A DNA stretch of 64,000 nucleotides from Candidatus Jettenia caeni. GTDB lineage: Bacteria > Planctomycetota > Brocadiia > Brocadiales > Brocadiaceae. Each line of letters starts with the position of its first letter. Within the stretch, counting starts at the first letter, position 1. Made by a program: the position numbers and the translations under genes. Location: NCBI GenBank assembly GCA_000296795.1, contig BAFH01000003.1:434401-498400 (forward strand), in the 5' to 3' direction. Shown in pieces: positions 35,396-45,121 of this stretch. The notes beneath the pieces were generated by a model, which did not search any database, was not told the origin of the DNA, and saw only the letters and a program-made list of their open reading frames with translations.

Positions 35396-36051
35396 TCTCC
35401 CAATATCCTCCTTTGTCGGGACCGATACGGCGCAGACGTCCCTGCTGTTTAAGTGTTCGGATAGATTTTTCAACACCGGCAAGGCTCATCCCAAGTATTT
35501 CTGCAATCTCCTGTATCGTAATTGCCGAAGTCGCTCCTTTTTGCGCCGGGGAATACACCGGGATTGACTATTTCAACCCGATCATCATAAACCTCCACCA
35601 TCAGACTTGTGCCTCTCATGCTGTAATCACGGTGGATTATTGCATTTGCAACAGCCTCTCGCAATGCCTCAAATGGTATCTTCTCATAGATGTCTTTGCG
35701 GTTCACGCCTTTTATCTCGCTACGGCGGTTTAAATGTTTCATAAGGAAAAGCGCCGCTGTATTGAACTGAATAAGAAGGTCATCCTGCACGTCCTGCCTG
35801 TCATAGATGTGCACACGATCTCTTCCCTTAAAGGCAATCAGTGTCATTTGCGACTGAAGGATAAACTTGCGGGGATTTTTAGCAAAGAAAAGTACGCCTG
35901 CATTGGTAATCTTGTTGTCCCGCGCTATGCTTAAGCTTGTCAGGATGTCACGTGGAACTATTTTCCTGATATTGACACCCGCTTCTTTCAGGAAATTCTG
36001 TATCTTTTCCTTTGATATGTCATCCCATGTAACATCTTTGTTGACATCCAT
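35373..36051 (-). pseudogene. ATP-binding AlbA_2/HATPase_c_4-type regulator, degraded
   Basis: The main frame (start 36051) encodes GVLFFAKNPRKFILQ, then FEALREAVANAIIHRDYS and VEVYDDRVEIVNPG, hallmarks of the ATP-binding half of the AlbA_2/'RecG-like' transcriptional regulators. After NPG the frame runs out. The neighbouring frame supplies TIQEIAEILGMSLAGVEKSI and RIGPDKGGYWEI, the C-terminal winged helix of the same family. The N-terminal AlbA_2 domain and about 100 residues between NPG and the winged helix are missing, so this is a remnant of a protein of about 450 residues. Its stop codon lies in the repeat element described separately. Confidence 0.75.
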
Positions 36052-36307
36052 TATTTAAGCAATATTCCATCGAATAGTAAAAAGTTCTGTTTGTTGAATT
36101 TTCTGTTTCAGCCGTGTCTCAATTTCTTCAATTCATTATTCTGTTTTATTGTCTATGTCATCCTGCTGTGTATTGTTACCTTTTCTTCAGGATCCGGCAT
36201 ATTTTTTGCCCCAGTTTTTCGGTATTTTATCTCTTTATTTCATTCTTTCAATTCAATTTTGTTTTTATTCGTTGTAGTTAGATTAAAGTGTATATAAAAT
36301 AATACTT

Positions 36308-36790
36308 ATGCAGATGAATGCTTTTCATGAAAAATGTATGAGGCTTGCTATACACAAGGCAAGGGAGGGTATTGAGAAAGGACAAACACCTTTTGGGGCG
36401 TGTATCGTGAAGAATGAAGAGGTTATCAGTTGTACTCATAATATCGTCTGGCAAACTATGGATATAACCGCCCATGCTGAAATGAATGCGATCAGAGAAG
36501 CATGTAAGAAATTGAATACGGTTGACTTGTCGGGTTGTGTAATTTATTCTACCTGTGAGCCGTGTCCTATGTGTTTTAGTGCTTGCCATTGGGCGAAGAT
36601 CACAAAAATCATGTATGGTACACGGGTTGACGATGCAAAAAAGATAGGATTTAATGAGCTTACTATTTTAAATAAGGAGATGAAACGGTTTGGTAATAGT
36701 CCGGTTGAAATTGCCGGCGACCTTCTCCGGGAAGAGAATTTAGAACTTTTTAAAATCTGGTATAATCGAACGGATAAAAGGGTATACTGA
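36308..36790 (+). CDS. Nucleoside/guanine deaminase family zinc enzyme
   Basis: 160 residues of the cytidine deaminase-like fold. Zinc and catalytic motifs are HAE (56-58, in TAHAEMNAI) and PCPMC (85-89). The sequence around them (TPFGACIVK, then CEPCPMCFSACHWAKI) and the C-terminal NxxEIAGDLLREENLELF arrangement are closest to GuaD-type guanine deaminases rather than tRNA adenosine deaminase TadA, although the latter cannot be fully excluded. It hydrolyses an amino group from a purine or related base in the cytoplasm. The next gene begins 5 bases after the stop, so the two are probably co-transcribed. Confidence 0.85.
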   Translation: MQMNAFHEKCMRLAIHKAREGIEKGQTPFGACIVKNEEVISCTHNIVWQTMDITAHAEMNAIREACKKLNTVDLSGCVIYSTCEPCPMCFSACHWAKITKIMYGTRVDDAKKIGFNELTILNKEMKRFGNSPVEIAGDLLREENLELFKIWYNRTDKRVY

Positions 36791-36795
36791 TATTT

Positions 36796-37107
36796 ATGGC
36801 ATGGATTTATCTTTTGACCGCTGGTTTTTTTGAAATTGGATGGGCAATTGGCCTGAAATATACGGAAGGTTTTACCCGGTTTTGGCCAAGTGTTTGGACG
36901 GTGTTTGCCATGATAGCGAGCTTTTTTTTCCTGTCAAAGGCCGTTACTATCATTCCAATAGGGATGGCGTATGCAATTTGGACGGGTATCGGCGCGGTCG
37001 GTACTGTAATTCTCGGTATAGTGTTATTTGGTGAACCTTCTGACCCATTCCGTATTGTTTTTATCGGTCTGATTATAGCAGGGATTGTTGGACTTAAGTT
37101 TTCTTAA
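36796..37107 (+). CDS. Small multidrug resistance family transporter, Gdx/SugE type
   Basis: 103 residues with four transmembrane helices. The membrane-embedded Glu is in FFEIGWAIGLKYTEGF, and the pattern WAIGLKYTEGFTRFWPS is that of the SugE/Gdx branch, which exports guanidinium ions against protons, rather than EmrE-type multidrug pumps. It acts as a dual-topology dimer in the inner membrane. It is 5 bases downstream of a deaminase gene, a setting compatible with handling nitrogen-rich waste products. I saw no convincing guanidine riboswitch upstream. Confidence 0.88.
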   Translation: MAWIYLLTAGFFEIGWAIGLKYTEGFTRFWPSVWTVFAMIASFFFLSKAVTIIPIGMAYAIWTGIGAVGTVILGIVLFGEPSDPFRIVFIGLIIAGIVGLKFS

Positions 37108-37183
37108 GATTCTGTGTCAAATGTGCTGAATATTTCTGTGCTTTCGTGATTTGAGAGGTAATATTTCCGGATGTTTTATTATT

Positions 37184-38443
37184 ATGTGTAGACTTTTTCT
37201 CATCATTCCATTCTTACTCATAGTCGCGCCTTTTTGCTACGGACATGAGGCTGATTCTCAAGGCCAGTTATTAATCCGCAAATACCTCGAGAGTACTCAT
37301 GCAGATGAAATGGAGAATATCCTGCATGAACTGAATGGGTTACATATCAGTTTAAATACGGGTAAGGAATGGATTAAAACTTCAGCAAGCTATACATCTC
37401 AACCGTTGGGTTTACAAAGGAAATTGGTACCTATTGGGGAAAAACATGGCGAGTACTTTGTATATACCCCATCTCATTATGTGCCTGATAAATCATGGCC
37501 GATGATTCTGATACTCCATGGGGTTGGCAGCAGAGGTTACGATCCGGTGATGGCATGGTTAAGGTCATCGGCACATAACGATGAATTTATCCTTGTAGCC
37601 CCTACATACGGTCATGGGTTATGGTGGAAGGATGAGGCGGAGAGGCTTATACTTTCGGTATTTGATAAGATGAAACAGGAATACAACATTGATACCGACA
37701 GGGTTTACCTTACCGGATTTTCAAGTGGCGGTCATGGCGCATGGTATATGGCGCTTCGTTATCCCCATTTCTTTGCGGCTATAAGCCCTATTGCGGGTGA
37801 GTGTCCCATACCTTCTTTTCTGGTAAATCTGATGCATGTGCCGGTCTATATCGTACATGGCGCTCAAGATACTGTCATTCCGGCAGAAGCGGCAAGGGAT
37901 GCTCTTTCAAGACTGGAGAAGCTTAACTATCGTGTTGCTTATAAGGAACTGCCTGAAATGAAACATCGGTTTCCTCTTGACGAGACCGGAGAAATTCTTG
38001 ATTGGTTCCGTGCGAATGGAAGATTGCTCTATCCGAAGAAGCTGCGATTTTCCACAGAATCTATAAAATATTCTGTATCTTATTGGGTCGAAATTTTAGA
38101 ATTTTCCGAGATAGTAGGTCGGGTTTCCGGAGTTCAAAAGGACATTTCAGGGCATTTAATGAGGTCTGAAGCATTGCCGGTAACGGCATCCGTTGAGGCT
38201 GACATAAAGGATGAAAATAATGAAATCTTCCTGGTAACTCAGGGTATTAAGGCTATACGCCTGTATCTTGAAAATAGACTTATAGATATGGAAAGACCCT
38301 TGAGGGTATACATTAACGGTAAGATGGTATATTCTGAAAAAGTAAATGAGAATGTACGGGTGATTCTTGATACCGTGAAGAAGAGGAACGACCGGAAAGC
38401 ATTATTTTCTGCATATCTCGATTTGAAAGTTCCCTTTGAATAA
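37184..38443 (+). CDS. Exported alpha/beta hydrolase (esterase)
   Basis: 419 residues from the ATG at 37184, whose signal peptide CRLFLIIPFLLIVAPFCYG begins at once; an earlier TTG at 37151 is less likely. The catalytic triad candidates are Ser in GFSSGGHGAW, Asp in HGAQDTVIP and His in EMKHRFPLD, matching PHB-depolymerase/feruloyl-esterase-like hydrolases. The mature N terminus (about 60 residues) is helical, and the C-terminal part (about 290-419) is a beta-rich extra domain. It should hydrolyse an ester outside the cytoplasm; substrate unknown. Confidence 0.83.
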   Translation: MCRLFLIIPFLLIVAPFCYGHEADSQGQLLIRKYLESTHADEMENILHELNGLHISLNTGKEWIKTSASYTSQPLGLQRKLVPIGEKHGEYFVYTPSHYVPDKSWPMILILHGVGSRGYDPVMAWLRSSAHNDEFILVAPTYGHGLWWKDEAERLILSVFDKMKQEYNIDTDRVYLTGFSSGGHGAWYMALRYPHFFAAISPIAGECPIPSFLVNLMHVPVYIVHGAQDTVIPAEAARDALSRLEKLNYRVAYKELPEMKHRFPLDETGEILDWFRANGRLLYPKKLRFSTESIKYSVSYWVEILEFSEIVGRVSGVQKDISGHLMRSEALPVTASVEADIKDENNEIFLVTQGIKAIRLYLENRLIDMERPLRVYINGKMVYSEKVNENVRVILDTVKKRNDRKALFSAYLDLKVPFE

Positions 38444-38568
38444 TTCCTTAACATCCTTTTATTCTCACTCATGACAATTAGATTTGACAAAATATCTCTG
38501 AACCATTACGATACATTTGCTTATTATTTGAATAATTATAAAAATCTAAGAGGCTCGTGACTTGTTGA

Positions 38569-38967
38569 ATGGAGAAAATACCGGTAAAAACACAGGGAAG
38601 AACAGAGTTTGTTGATATAACGGTTGATGTAAACAGAATTGTTCAAAAATCAGGAGCTCAAGAAGGGGTATGTTATGTTTATGTGCCTCATACAACAGCC
38701 GCCGTTACTGTTAATGAGAATGCCGACCCTTCTGTCCAAAGGGATATAATAAGTGAACTTAATAAGATAGTACCCTGGGATGGCCGCTATAGTCACACGG
38801 AAGGGAACTCCGCTGCTCATATCAAATCTACCCTTGTAGGCTCATCTGTTTCTATTCCTATCTCAGATGGGAAATTAGCTCTGGGTACATGGCAGGGTAT
38901 TTATTTCTGTGAATTTGATGGACCTAGAAACAGAGAAGTATTTGTCCAAGCCATGGGAAATGTATAA
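38569..38967 (+). CDS. yjbQ: YjbQ family protein
   Basis: 132 residues, the full length of the YjbQ (UPF0047) family. Conserved blocks are VYVPHTTAAVTVNENADPSV, then HTEGNSAAHIKSTLVGSS and GTWQGIYFCEFDGPRNR. The His residues form the predicted metal site. Some members show weak thiamine-phosphate synthase activity, but the physiological role is unclear. No SD is obvious; ATG follows GACTTGTTGA directly. The next gene is a CPBP protease on the same strand. Confidence 0.9.
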   Translation: MEKIPVKTQGRTEFVDITVDVNRIVQKSGAQEGVCYVYVPHTTAAVTVNENADPSVQRDIISELNKIVPWDGRYSHTEGNSAAHIKSTLVGSSVSIPISDGKLALGTWQGIYFCEFDGPRNREVFVQAMGNV

Positions 38968-39079
38968 CAAAGCATAAAGGTAAAGAAAACCCGGAAAACT
39001 TCTCCTTTCTCTATGGTAAAATCATTATATATACCAGGCTAAGTATAAACTTATTATTGCAGATATCGAAATAATCAAA

Positions 39080-39856
39080 GTGAATCATATACAGAGAAGG
39101 CAAAAAATTATGCCTGATGGTCGTTGGAACATAAAGGATGCTATAAAGGTTTTCCTTGCATATCTTATGCTCATGTTTATTGGTATGCCTGTAATTGTGC
39201 AGATTATCCAGGTAATTTTTGGTTATGACGCCCTGAACAACATTGGAAATCGTATCGTAGTTCTCTTCTTTTCCTTTTTTATTAATGTATCAGTTTGTTT
39301 CTATATATTTTATATTGTGGGCGTGGAACATCATCAACCGATTACAGCTCTGGGTTTATCTTCGGTACATTTATCGGACAACATAAAACAAGGCATTAAA
39401 TATTATCTGATTGCGCTTCCTTTTATTATGTTTGCAGGTTTTATCGTCAACCTGATTTCCCGTTATTACAATACGGCTCCGGATGCGCAAGATGTTGTTA
39501 AATGGGTGTTAGAAGAAAAATCACTCTTCGTTATAATTTGTCTTGTATTCTTTGGAGTTATTGTTGCCCCCATCCTTGAAGAAATCTTATTTCGCGGATT
39601 TCTTCAATCGGCATTGAAAAATACCTTTGGAAGCCGGTATGCCCTGGTGATAAGCGCATCTCTTTTTGCTGCTGTACATATGGATGTATTTGCTTTTTTA
39701 CAGATATTCATCTTGGGTATACTCCTGGGTTATTTATACGAAAAGACTCAAACTCTTGCGGCTTCCATCTTCGTACATATCTTACACAATTCGTTAACTC
39801 TTGTTTTTTTATTATATTTTAAATATTTCTTAAAAGGAAAGGTTCCGGTATTTTAG
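39080..39856 (+). CDS. CPBP family intramembrane metalloprotease
   Basis: 258 residues with about six to seven transmembrane helices. The CPBP/Abi motifs are EEILFRGFL (Glu167-Glu168, Arg172), FAAVHMD and FVHILHNS, supplying the Glu and His residues of the active site. Relatives include Rce1-type prenyl proteases and bacteriocin self-immunity proteins. No prenylation or bacteriocin genes lie nearby, so the substrate is unknown. The family fit is clear. Confidence 0.9.
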   Translation: MNHIQRRQKIMPDGRWNIKDAIKVFLAYLMLMFIGMPVIVQIIQVIFGYDALNNIGNRIVVLFFSFFINVSVCFYIFYIVGVEHHQPITALGLSSVHLSDNIKQGIKYYLIALPFIMFAGFIVNLISRYYNTAPDAQDVVKWVLEEKSLFVIICLVFFGVIVAPILEEILFRGFLQSALKNTFGSRYALVISASLFAAVHMDVFAFLQIFILGILLGYLYEKTQTLAASIFVHILHNSLTLVFLLYFKYFLKGKVPVF

Positions 39857-39907
39857 CGGATGTCACGTTGTATTCGTAATAGAGTGCCTTGAGTGGGATA
39901 TATTTGA

Positions 39908-41161
39908 ATGCAACTTGTAACAGAATTGGACCATGGAGGTAGTATGTTTAAGGATGCGGATGAACAATTAGAGACTATATTGCGTGGAACTGTAGACGTT
40001 GTTACAAAAGAGGAATTCATAAAAAAACTGGCAAGGTCCGTAAAAGAGAATAAGCCGCTTCGCATAAAATTAGGACTGGATCCAACCGCTCCCGATATTC
40101 ATATCGGAAATGCCATCCCGATACATAAACTGCGTGCATTCCAGTCGCTTGGCCATACTGCTATTCTCATTATCGGGGATTATACTGCAACGGTAGGTGA
40201 TCCTTCGGGGGTTAATAAAACACGCCCCATGATTACCTATGAAAAAGTTTTAGAAAATGCAAAAACATATCTTACACAGGCCAGCAAGATACTTGATTTG
40301 AATAAGACAGAAGTGGTGTATAACAGTCAATGGTTCAAGAAAATGACCTTTCATGATGTTATTCAGCTTACGTCAAAAATGACTGTAGCCCGAATGATGG
40401 AACGGGATGATTTTACAAAACGTTATCATACGGGTATCCCCATTAGTGTGCATGAATTTATCTACCCTCTTATGCAGGGGTATGATTCCGTAATGGTAAA
40501 AAGTGATGTAGAACTGGGAGGAACAGACCAGTTATTTAGCTTGCTTGTGGGGAGGGACCTGCAAAAGGATGCAGGTATGGAACCGCAGATCGCATTGACT
40601 ACAGCCCTCCTGGAAGGAATCGATGGAAATAAGAAAATGAGCAAGAGTCTGGGGAATTATATCGGTATAACCGAATCGCCTCAAGAGATATTTGGTAAGG
40701 CGATGTCTATTCAGGACGACTTGATGGGTAAGTATTTTGAACTTGCGACAGACTTGAGTACGGATGAGATTAAACAATTGATTGATCCTATTCGCACTCA
40801 CCCGCGTACTGCAAAGGTAACTTTAGCCAGGGCTATTGTTCGGCGTTACCATGGTGATAAGGAAGCAGAAGCATCCGCTGCAGAGTTTGACCGTATTTTT
40901 AAGGAACATGCACTTCCGGATAAAATTCCTGATATCGTGCTATCACCCGATGAGCTAAAGGACGGTAAGATATGGATTGCTCAGCTTATCGTTCTCTGTG
41001 GTTTTGCAACTACGAACAGCGAAGCACGCCGGTTGATACAACAAGGTGGTGTAAGTGTTAATAGTGAGATCATTGATTGTCCCACCCTGAATGTTGAGAT
41101 AAAATCTGGTATGATTCTTAAGGTAGGAAAGCGCAGATTTGCACGTATAGTATTACCGTAG
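39908..41161 (+). CDS. tyrS: Tyrosyl-tRNA synthetase
   Basis: Charges tRNA-Tyr in the cytoplasm. The class I signature is HIGN (in PDIHIGNAIPIHK), and the second ATP-binding motif is KMSKSLGN. The C-terminal S4 RNA-binding domain (about residues 350-417) is complete (SEARRLIQQGGVSVN). The called start yields 417 residues, but GGAGGT lies just before the ATG at 39944 (MFKDADEQLE), giving 405 residues, which I prefer. The sequence type resembles TyrZ-like enzymes (GLDPTAPDIHIGN). Confidence 0.95.
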   Translation: MQLVTELDHGGSMFKDADEQLETILRGTVDVVTKEEFIKKLARSVKENKPLRIKLGLDPTAPDIHIGNAIPIHKLRAFQSLGHTAILIIGDYTATVGDPSGVNKTRPMITYEKVLENAKTYLTQASKILDLNKTEVVYNSQWFKKMTFHDVIQLTSKMTVARMMERDDFTKRYHTGIPISVHEFIYPLMQGYDSVMVKSDVELGGTDQLFSLLVGRDLQKDAGMEPQIALTTALLEGIDGNKKMSKSLGNYIGITESPQEIFGKAMSIQDDLMGKYFELATDLSTDEIKQLIDPIRTHPRTAKVTLARAIVRRYHGDKEAEASAAEFDRIFKEHALPDKIPDIVLSPDELKDGKIWIAQLIVLCGFATTNSEARRLIQQGGVSVNSEIIDCPTLNVEIKSGMILKVGKRRFARIVLP

Positions 41162-41191
41162 ATACTTACCATTACTTACCCCTGTTTTATT

Positions 41192-41304
41192 TGTCATTCC
41201 CGAATGCTTCCCCGTTTTCACGAGGACAAGTTTATCGGGAATCCAGTTTCTTTCCTGTTTTCTTCCCTATGCTGGATTCCCGAGACAGAAATTCGGGAAT
41301 GACA
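41192..41304. repeat. Inverted repeat 'TGTCATTCCCG' type
   Basis: Outer arms TGTCATTCCCGAAT (41192-41205) and ATTCGGGAATGACA (41291-41304) are perfect; inside, TCGGGAATCCAG pairs with CTGGATTCCCGA. This is a widespread non-coding palindromic element, here just after tyrS. Confidence 0.8.
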
Positions 41305-41411
41305 GGAAGAGCCACCGTTGTCAGATATTACAGAAATAATAGCAAGGTTTTATCCTTTGAGACATAGGAGGTATAAGGAGAGAATTTTTCATACTCTGTA
41401 AGCCGGTACCT

Positions 41412-41511
41412 GGGGTGGCACTGACAAACTTTGTTTGTCAGTGTTTTGTAATCCATATCCATGTACGCAGGTAAATAAGCACGGACAAACGAGGTTTGTC
41501 CGTGCCACCCG
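41412..41511. repeat. Double hairpin between GGGTGGCA / TGCCACCC arms
   Basis: Outer arms GGTGGCA (41414-41420) and TGCCACC (41503-41509) enclose CACTGACAAAC..GTTTGTCAGTG (41419-41443) and GCACGGACAAAC..GTTTGTCCGTGC (41479-41505). A related half is seen near 20695-20750. The rest of 41305-41620 shows no gene. Confidence 0.75.
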
Positions 41512-41620
41512 GTCCGGGGAGTTATCTAAAAACCTTACTTTAGTATTTAGGATCATTTGAAGATAGAGAGGTTCCCGTTCAGAAATAGGTTTTGGGATAG
41601 CTTTTAGAAAAATAGCTGAC

Positions 41621-42658
41621 CTATAACAATCCCGTCTTTTCATCAAATCCGCACATTATGTTCATATTTTGCACTGCCTGACCGGAAGCGCCTTTGATGA
41701 GGTTATCAATAGCAGAAAGGATAATAATGCGGTTATCGGTAACCTTTGTGGCAATATCGCAAAAATTTGTGTAGATTACGTCTTTTGTCTTAGGTATTTC
41801 ACTTCCCTCTTTCAGACGGATAAAGGGTTCGTTGCTGTAAAATTCTTTGTAGAGGTTACGTACCTCCTCGTCACTAAGGATTATAGTGGTCTCTCTTAGC
41901 TTATGTTTTGGCTTGGCGTAGATCGTACACAAGATTCCACGGTTCATGGGAATGAGGTGTGGAACAAATTGGATAGATATTTTTTGACCTGTTTTAAGAG
42001 AGAGAATATGTTCAATTTCCGGGCTATGGCGGTGACCTCCTATGCTGTAAGCCTCAATATTCTCATTGCACTCACAGTAATGGGTATCCTCTCTTGGTTC
42101 ACGTCCGCGTCCTGATACGCCCGATTTTGCATCCACGATAATATCGTCTGAACAGATAAGCCCTTTTGCAAGCAAGGGGGCTAATGCTAATATCGTTGAG
42201 GTAGTGTAACAGCCCGGGTTTCCTACGAGATTTGTTTTTTTAATCTCATTCCTGAAAAGTTCCGGAAGTCCATATACAGCTGTCTCTATGCCTTTATCAT
42301 CGGTATGCTGCGCCTTGTACCATTTTTCGTAAAGCGATTTATCGCGGAAACGGTAATCGGCGCTAAGATCTATAACCTTGATTCCTTGTTTCGTAAATAG
42401 CGGGACGTATTGCATAGAAATGGTTGGCGGCAAGGTGATAAAAGCCAGGTCAAGAGTATCAGGGACTTCTTTCTGCTCAACAGTCTCGCACGGTAAATCA
42501 AGCATTGATTTCAATGATGGGAAGATATCTGATATCTTAGGCCGGTCTGTCCTGCGTACACCGAGATAGGTAATCTTTACTTCCGGATGGCGTAGGAGAA
42601 TTTTTATGAGTTCCAGGCTGGTATAAGCTGTGGCACCGATTATCCCTATATTTATCAT
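41621..42658 (-). CDS. argC: N-acetyl-gamma-glutamyl-phosphate reductase
   Basis: 345 residues, the standard length of the type 1 enzyme. It reduces N-acetylglutamyl phosphate to the semialdehyde with NADPH in arginine biosynthesis. It has the dinucleotide fold start IGIIGATAYTSLELIKIL and the catalytic Cys150 in LVGNPGCYTTS. GHRHSPEIEHIL is the conserved His segment. The gene follows lon on the same strand with a 25-base gap and could be read from the same transcript; no other arg genes are near. Confidence 0.96.
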   Translation of the reverse strand: MINIGIIGATAYTSLELIKILLRHPEVKITYLGVRRTDRPKISDIFPSLKSMLDLPCETVEQKEVPDTLDLAFITLPPTISMQYVPLFTKQGIKVIDLSADYRFRDKSLYEKWYKAQHTDDKGIETAVYGLPELFRNEIKKTNLVGNPGCYTTSTILALAPLLAKGLICSDDIIVDAKSGVSGRGREPREDTHYCECNENIEAYSIGGHRHSPEIEHILSLKTGQKISIQFVPHLIPMNRGILCTIYAKPKHKLRETTIILSDEEVRNLYKEFYSNEPFIRLKEGSEIPKTKDVIYTNFCDIATKVTDNRIIILSAIDNLIKGASGQAVQNMNIMCGFDEKTGLL

Positions 42659-42683
42659 GTATTAAGCGTAATCCCGGATATGG

Positions 42684-45098
42684 TTAAATTTTTGCAGGTT
42701 CCCTTGTTCCAAAGACGATAGGCAACATCTCGTCAACCTTTTCTACAAATATGAAATTCATTTCTTTCCTGGCCTGTTCAGGCACATCCACGAGATCTTT
42801 TTCATTCAGTTTTGGTAAGATAACGGTGGTAATTCCCGCCCGTTTTGCTGCCAGGACCTTTTCTTTAATGCCGCCGACCGGCAGTATGTTTCCACGAAGG
42901 GTAATCTCGCCTGTCATAGCCACGTAAGGGACAATGGGTGTTTCTTTCAGTAACGAGATAAGCGCCATGGCTATTGTCACGCCGGCGGAAGGACCGTCCT
43001 TAGGGATTGCTCCGGCGGGGACATGAACATGAAAATCATATTTGGTAAAATCACTAAGGGTGATTCCTAATTTGTTTGCTCTTGCCCTGATATAGCTCAT
43101 TGCAGCTTGAGCTGATTCCTTCATGATATCGCCAAGATGGCCTGTTAAGGTAAGTTTTCCGGTGCCTGGCATGGTCGTAGCCTCAATAAAAAGAATATCA
43201 CCGCCACTCTGTGTCCAGGCAAGGCCTGTAGCTACACCTGCTTCGGTAGTCCGTTCGGCAACCTCTGAAAAGAATTTGATAGGTCCCAAAAAATTGTATA
43301 ACTGATCGGCCGATACATGAACGGATTTTTTCTCATCAGAGGCAATAGCTTTTGCAGCTTTTCTACAAAGGGTTGCAATTTCGCGTTCCAGATTACGGAT
43401 ACCTGCCTCGCGTGTGTAATCGGTGATAACGGATCTGATCGCATCATCATCGATGGTTACCTGGTCTTTTGTAAGACCGTGTGCCTTGAGCTGCTTAGGT
43501 ATACTGAACTGCTTAACAATAAATATTTTTTCCTCCGCAGTATATCCGGGAAGTTCCAGCACCTCCATGCGGTCTTTCAATGCAGGAGGTACGGGGTCCA
43601 GAATATTTGCTGTTGTAATAAACATTACCTTTGAAAGATCAAATGGTATGTCCAGATAATGATCCGAGAATGAATGATTTTGTTCCGGATCCAGAACTTC
43701 CAGTAGCGCTGCAGAAGGATCTCCCCTAAAATCGGCGCCTAGTTTATCAATCTCGTCAAGCATAAAGAGAGGATTATTCGTTCCTGCTTTTCGCAACCCC
43801 TGGATAATACGTCCTGGTAATGCACCGATATAGGTACGTCTGTGGCCTCTGATCTCAGCCTCATCTCGTACTCCTCCCAATGACATGCGGACAAATTTTC
43901 TGCCCAGAGCGCGCGCAATTGACATCCCCAATGAGGTTTTTCCTGTACCTGGCGGTCCGACAAAACATAAAATAGGCCCCTTCATATCTTGTTTTAGTTT
44001 TCTCACTGCCAGATATTCCAAAATTCTCTCTTTAACCTTATCGAGGTCGTAATGATCTTCGTTGAGTATTTTATGTGCTCCTTGAATATCAAGGTTATCG
44101 ATTGTGCTGACTGACCAGGGAAGGTCGACCAGCAGGTCGAGATAAGTTCGGGCGACGGTATATTCTGCAGAGGCAGAAGGTATTTTCGAAAGCCGGTTCA
44201 GCTCCTGTTCAACCTCTTTTTTTGCTTCAGGGGGCATTTTAGCTTCTTCAATCTTCTTCTTTAACTCCTTAATCTCAACGGTGCGCTCATCTCCCTCGCC
44301 TAATTCATCCTGAATTGCCTTCAATTGCTGTCTCAGGTAATATTCTCTTTGTCCCTTCTCCATTTCATTTTTTACCTGTGATTGTATCTTTGTTGCCATT
44401 TCCATAACTTCCATCTCTCTGGTAAGAAAGGCAGTTATCTTCTGTAACCGGTCCTTAACATTCGTTGTCTCGAGCACCTGTTGTTTTTCGGCTATACTGA
44501 GATTCAAATGGGATGCAATCATGTCGGCCAAACGACCCGGACTATCAATGTTGACGATTGCTATTTTGAGTTCTTCCGGTAAAGTCGGTACCATATTTAC
44601 CATGCGGATAAATTGATCACTGGCGTTTCTAAATAAGGCATCCATCTCCTTGTCAGACTCAACAGTATCTTCCAGAATAGTTACCTTAGCCTTAAAATAA
44701 GGTTCTATTTGCGTGTATTTATCAATCTTAACCCTTCTAATGCCTTGTACCAGCATCTTTGCGGAATTATCCGGCATACGAAGCATTTGGAGTACTACTG
44801 CTGCTGTAGCATAATCGTACAGGTCTGACTGTTTTACAACCTTAATATCTTTTTCTTTTTGAGCTACAAGCGCCAGAAACCGGTGACCGGCCAGGACATG
44901 ATTCAGGAGTGTGAGGTCTCTTTCGGTAAAGATATTAATGGCAGCTACCATGCCAGGAAAAAGTACGGTGTCTTTGATAGGAAGTACATGGAGTTCATCC
45001 GGTATTTTTAATCTATCTGTTCTGTCATTTACTGCGTCAGATTCTGGGATTGGTGGGTTCATAATCTCCGGGGGATCTTTATCTTCTTTATTTGTCAT
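42684..45098 (-). CDS. lon: ATP-dependent Lon protease
   Basis: 804 residues in the LonA order: N-terminal substrate-binding domain (about 30-240), helical linker with coiled coil (240-310), AAA+ domain with Walker A GPPGTGKT (381-388) and the Walker B FMLDEIDKLG, and the peptidase domain with Ser704 in PKDGPSAGV and Lys747 in the GGIKEK segment as the catalytic dyad. It degrades misfolded and regulatory proteins in the cytoplasm. It directly follows the hsp20 gene (23-base gap) with groEL further upstream, a proteostasis cluster on one strand. Confidence 0.97.
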   Translation of the reverse strand: MTNKEDKDPPEIMNPPIPESDAVNDRTDRLKIPDELHVLPIKDTVLFPGMVAAINIFTERDLTLLNHVLAGHRFLALVAQKEKDIKVVKQSDLYDYATAAVVLQMLRMPDNSAKMLVQGIRRVKIDKYTQIEPYFKAKVTILEDTVESDKEMDALFRNASDQFIRMVNMVPTLPEELKIAIVNIDSPGRLADMIASHLNLSIAEKQQVLETTNVKDRLQKITAFLTREMEVMEMATKIQSQVKNEMEKGQREYYLRQQLKAIQDELGEGDERTVEIKELKKKIEEAKMPPEAKKEVEQELNRLSKIPSASAEYTVARTYLDLLVDLPWSVSTIDNLDIQGAHKILNEDHYDLDKVKERILEYLAVRKLKQDMKGPILCFVGPPGTGKTSLGMSIARALGRKFVRMSLGGVRDEAEIRGHRRTYIGALPGRIIQGLRKAGTNNPLFMLDEIDKLGADFRGDPSAALLEVLDPEQNHSFSDHYLDIPFDLSKVMFITTANILDPVPPALKDRMEVLELPGYTAEEKIFIVKQFSIPKQLKAHGLTKDQVTIDDDAIRSVITDYTREAGIRNLEREIATLCRKAAKAIASDEKKSVHVSADQLYNFLGPIKFFSEVAERTTEAGVATGLAWTQSGGDILFIEATTMPGTGKLTLTGHLGDIMKESAQAAMSYIRARANKLGITLSDFTKYDFHVHVPAGAIPKDGPSAGVTIAMALISLLKETPIVPYVAMTGEITLRGNILPVGGIKEKVLAAKRAGITTVILPKLNEKDLVDVPEQARKEMNFIFVEKVDEMLPIVFGTREPAKI

Positions 45099-45121
45099 AC
45101 AATCTCACACAATCTTATAAG

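Noticed and set aside
36091-36297. 68-codon Phe-rich ORF before the deaminase gene
   Set aside because: Low-complexity T-rich sequence without a ribosome site; most likely non-coding.
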